Of a stretch of 64,000 nt of DNA, positions 63,194-64,000 are shown piece after piece. Numbering within the stretch: position 1 is the stretch's first letter; each line of letters begins with the position of its first letter. Origin of the DNA: Truepera radiovictrix DSM 17093 (GTDB lineage: Bacteria; Deinococcota; Deinococci; Deinococcales; Trueperaceae). The stretch covers positions 556,001 to 620,000 of the forward strand of contig NC_014221.1 in NCBI RefSeq assembly GCF_000092425.1, read 5' to 3'. The position numbers and the translations under genes were made by a program. The notes under the pieces are model-generated. The model saw only the letters and a list, made by a program, of their open reading frames with translations, made no database searches and was not told where the DNA came from.

Positions 63194-63877
63194 ATGACGC
63201 CTCGCCCCTCTAGAGGACTATCGCGCTATTTTCGCGAACCGGTCAACAGCTTGACGCACCTAGCCGGCGCGCTCTTCAGCCTCGCCGGCCTCGTCGTGCT
63301 GGTCGTGCTCGCCGCGGGGGAGCCCTGGCGGACGGTGAGCTTCGCCGTTTACGGCACCACCTTGGTGCTCCTCTACACCGCCTCGACGCTGCTTCACAGC
63401 CTTCACGTGGGCGCGCGCGCGCAGCGCCGACTGCGGCTTTTCGACCACGCGGCCATCTTTTTGCTTATCGCCGGCTCCTACACGCCGATCACGCTGGTGA
63501 CGCTGCAGCAAGGCAGCGCCGCGTGGGGGTGGACGCTCTTTGCGCTGGTGTGGGGGGTGGCGGTGCTCGGGGTGGTCTTTAAACTCGTGTGGCTCGAGGC
63601 GCCCCGCTGGCTCTCGACGGGACTCTACTTGCTGATGGGTTGGCTGGCGCTCCTCGCGATCGTCCCCATTACCCGGGCGCTGCCGCCAGGCGGGCTCTTT
63701 TGGTTGCTGTTGGGCGGGGCGTTCTACTCCGTGGGGGCGGTGATCTACGGCCTCAAGCGCCCGGACTGGCTGCCGGGGGTGTTCGGGTACCACGAGCTGT
63801 GGCACCTTTTCGTGCTGGCGGGGAGCGTCAGCCACTTTCTGATGATGCTCCTTTACGTGTTGCCGGTGACCGCCTAG
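63194..63877 (+). CDS. PAQR/hemolysin III-family membrane protein
   Basis: A 227-residue protein with seven hydrophobic helices. EPVNSLTHLAGALFSLAG, STLLHSL, LFDHAAIFLLIAGSYTPITL and YHELWHLFVLAGSVSHFLMM carry the conserved His and Asp residues of the family, which may bind zinc and act as ceramidase-like hydrolases. ATG 63194 is favoured over ATG 63179 by TACACT 5 nt upstream. Confidence 0.93.
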   Translation: MTPRPSRGLSRYFREPVNSLTHLAGALFSLAGLVVLVVLAAGEPWRTVSFAVYGTTLVLLYTASTLLHSLHVGARAQRRLRLFDHAAIFLLIAGSYTPITLVTLQQGSAAWGWTLFALVWGVAVLGVVFKLVWLEAPRWLSTGLYLLMGWLALLAIVPITRALPPGGLFWLLLGGAFYSVGAVIYGLKRPDWLPGVFGYHELWHLFVLAGSVSHFLMMLLYVLPVTA

Positions 63878-63882
63878 CGGAC

Positions 63883-64000
63883 GTGAGCACGCCCCCGCCG
63901 CGCACCTCACCCTGGGTGCTCGCGATGACCTGGCGCGATTTGCTCTTTATGCACTGGCCGCTCGCGCCCGCGCACCTCGAGCCGCTCCTGCCCCCCGGTG
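63883..64000 (+). CDS. DUF2071/YqjF-like protein, 5' part
   Basis: The frame begins at GTG 63883, 5 bp after the previous stop, and runs off the window. The visible 39 residues include MTWRDLLFMHWPLAPAHLEP and LLPPG, the characteristic opening of DUF2071 proteins. It is probably co-transcribed with the PAQR gene. Function of the family is unknown. Confidence 0.75.
   Translation, partial: MSTPPPRTSPWVLAMTWRDLLFMHWPLAPAHLEPLLPPG

Overview
The window is GC-rich bacterial chromosome, densely packed on both strands. The gene content (BshB1-type deacetylase, split methylmalonyl-CoA mutase large subunit plus MeaB, ComEA/ComEC, Mn-SOD, PlsY, IS200/IS605 elements) and the frequent placement of a TANNNT -10 box only 5-8 nt before a start codon (leaderless transcripts) suggest the Deinococcota, possibly a Truepera-like lineage. 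That placement is inference; no 16S or marker search could be run.

Layout. 1-6.2 kb: end of a two-gene ABC exporter, a fused folate-pathway gene pabB-pabC, threonine aldolase and shikimate dehydrogenase. 6.2-11.5 kb: an unknown lipoprotein, a metallophosphoesterase and a repeat-rich surface lipoprotein. 11.6-16.7 kb: methylmalonyl-CoA mutase subunit, a lipase-like hydrolase with a membrane protein, and a shortened BTAD regulator. 17-29.7 kb: an exopolysaccharide/surface-glycan locus (glycosyltransferases, deacetylase, FemAB-like transferase, flippase, polytopic membrane protein, beta-helix lipoprotein, phosphatidylcholine synthase). Inside it lies a remarkable protein: four membrane helices fused to a catalytically dead ISAs1/H-repeat-type transposase. 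29.7-37 kb: phosphoesterase, a broken GNAT gene, DsbB/DsbA-like pair, copper module (CopZ, Csp), DUF1622, DUF3105, AcuI-like reductase, MOSC and macrodomain proteins. 37-43 kb: secreted subtilase, Mn-SOD and an ExeM-like nuclease.

43-49.4 kb is an accessory, partly AT-richer region. A C39-like peptidase lipoprotein gene is split by a small IS200-type element (tnpA only). A second, larger IS605-type element (about 47.0-49.4 kb) carries its own XRE repressor gene, a near-consensus divergent promoter with candidate operators, two small unknown ORFs, tnpA and tnpB, all four forward ORFs joined by start/stop overlaps. It sits 11 bp before comEA and appears to have cut that gene's leaderless -10 box.

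49.4-64 kb: comEA-comEC, a small Ser/Thr kinase, holA, meaB-coaD, hslO with an extra zinc ribbon, alkaline phosphatase with cytochrome c, an EamA transporter, plsY-bshB1, a rhomboid protease, a PAQR protein and the start of a DUF2071 gene.

The most noteworthy observations are the membrane-anchored domesticated transposase in the glycan locus, the self-regulated IS605 element at the comEA promoter, the overlapping divergent leaderless promoters (pabBC/ltaE), and several collapsed or broken genes.
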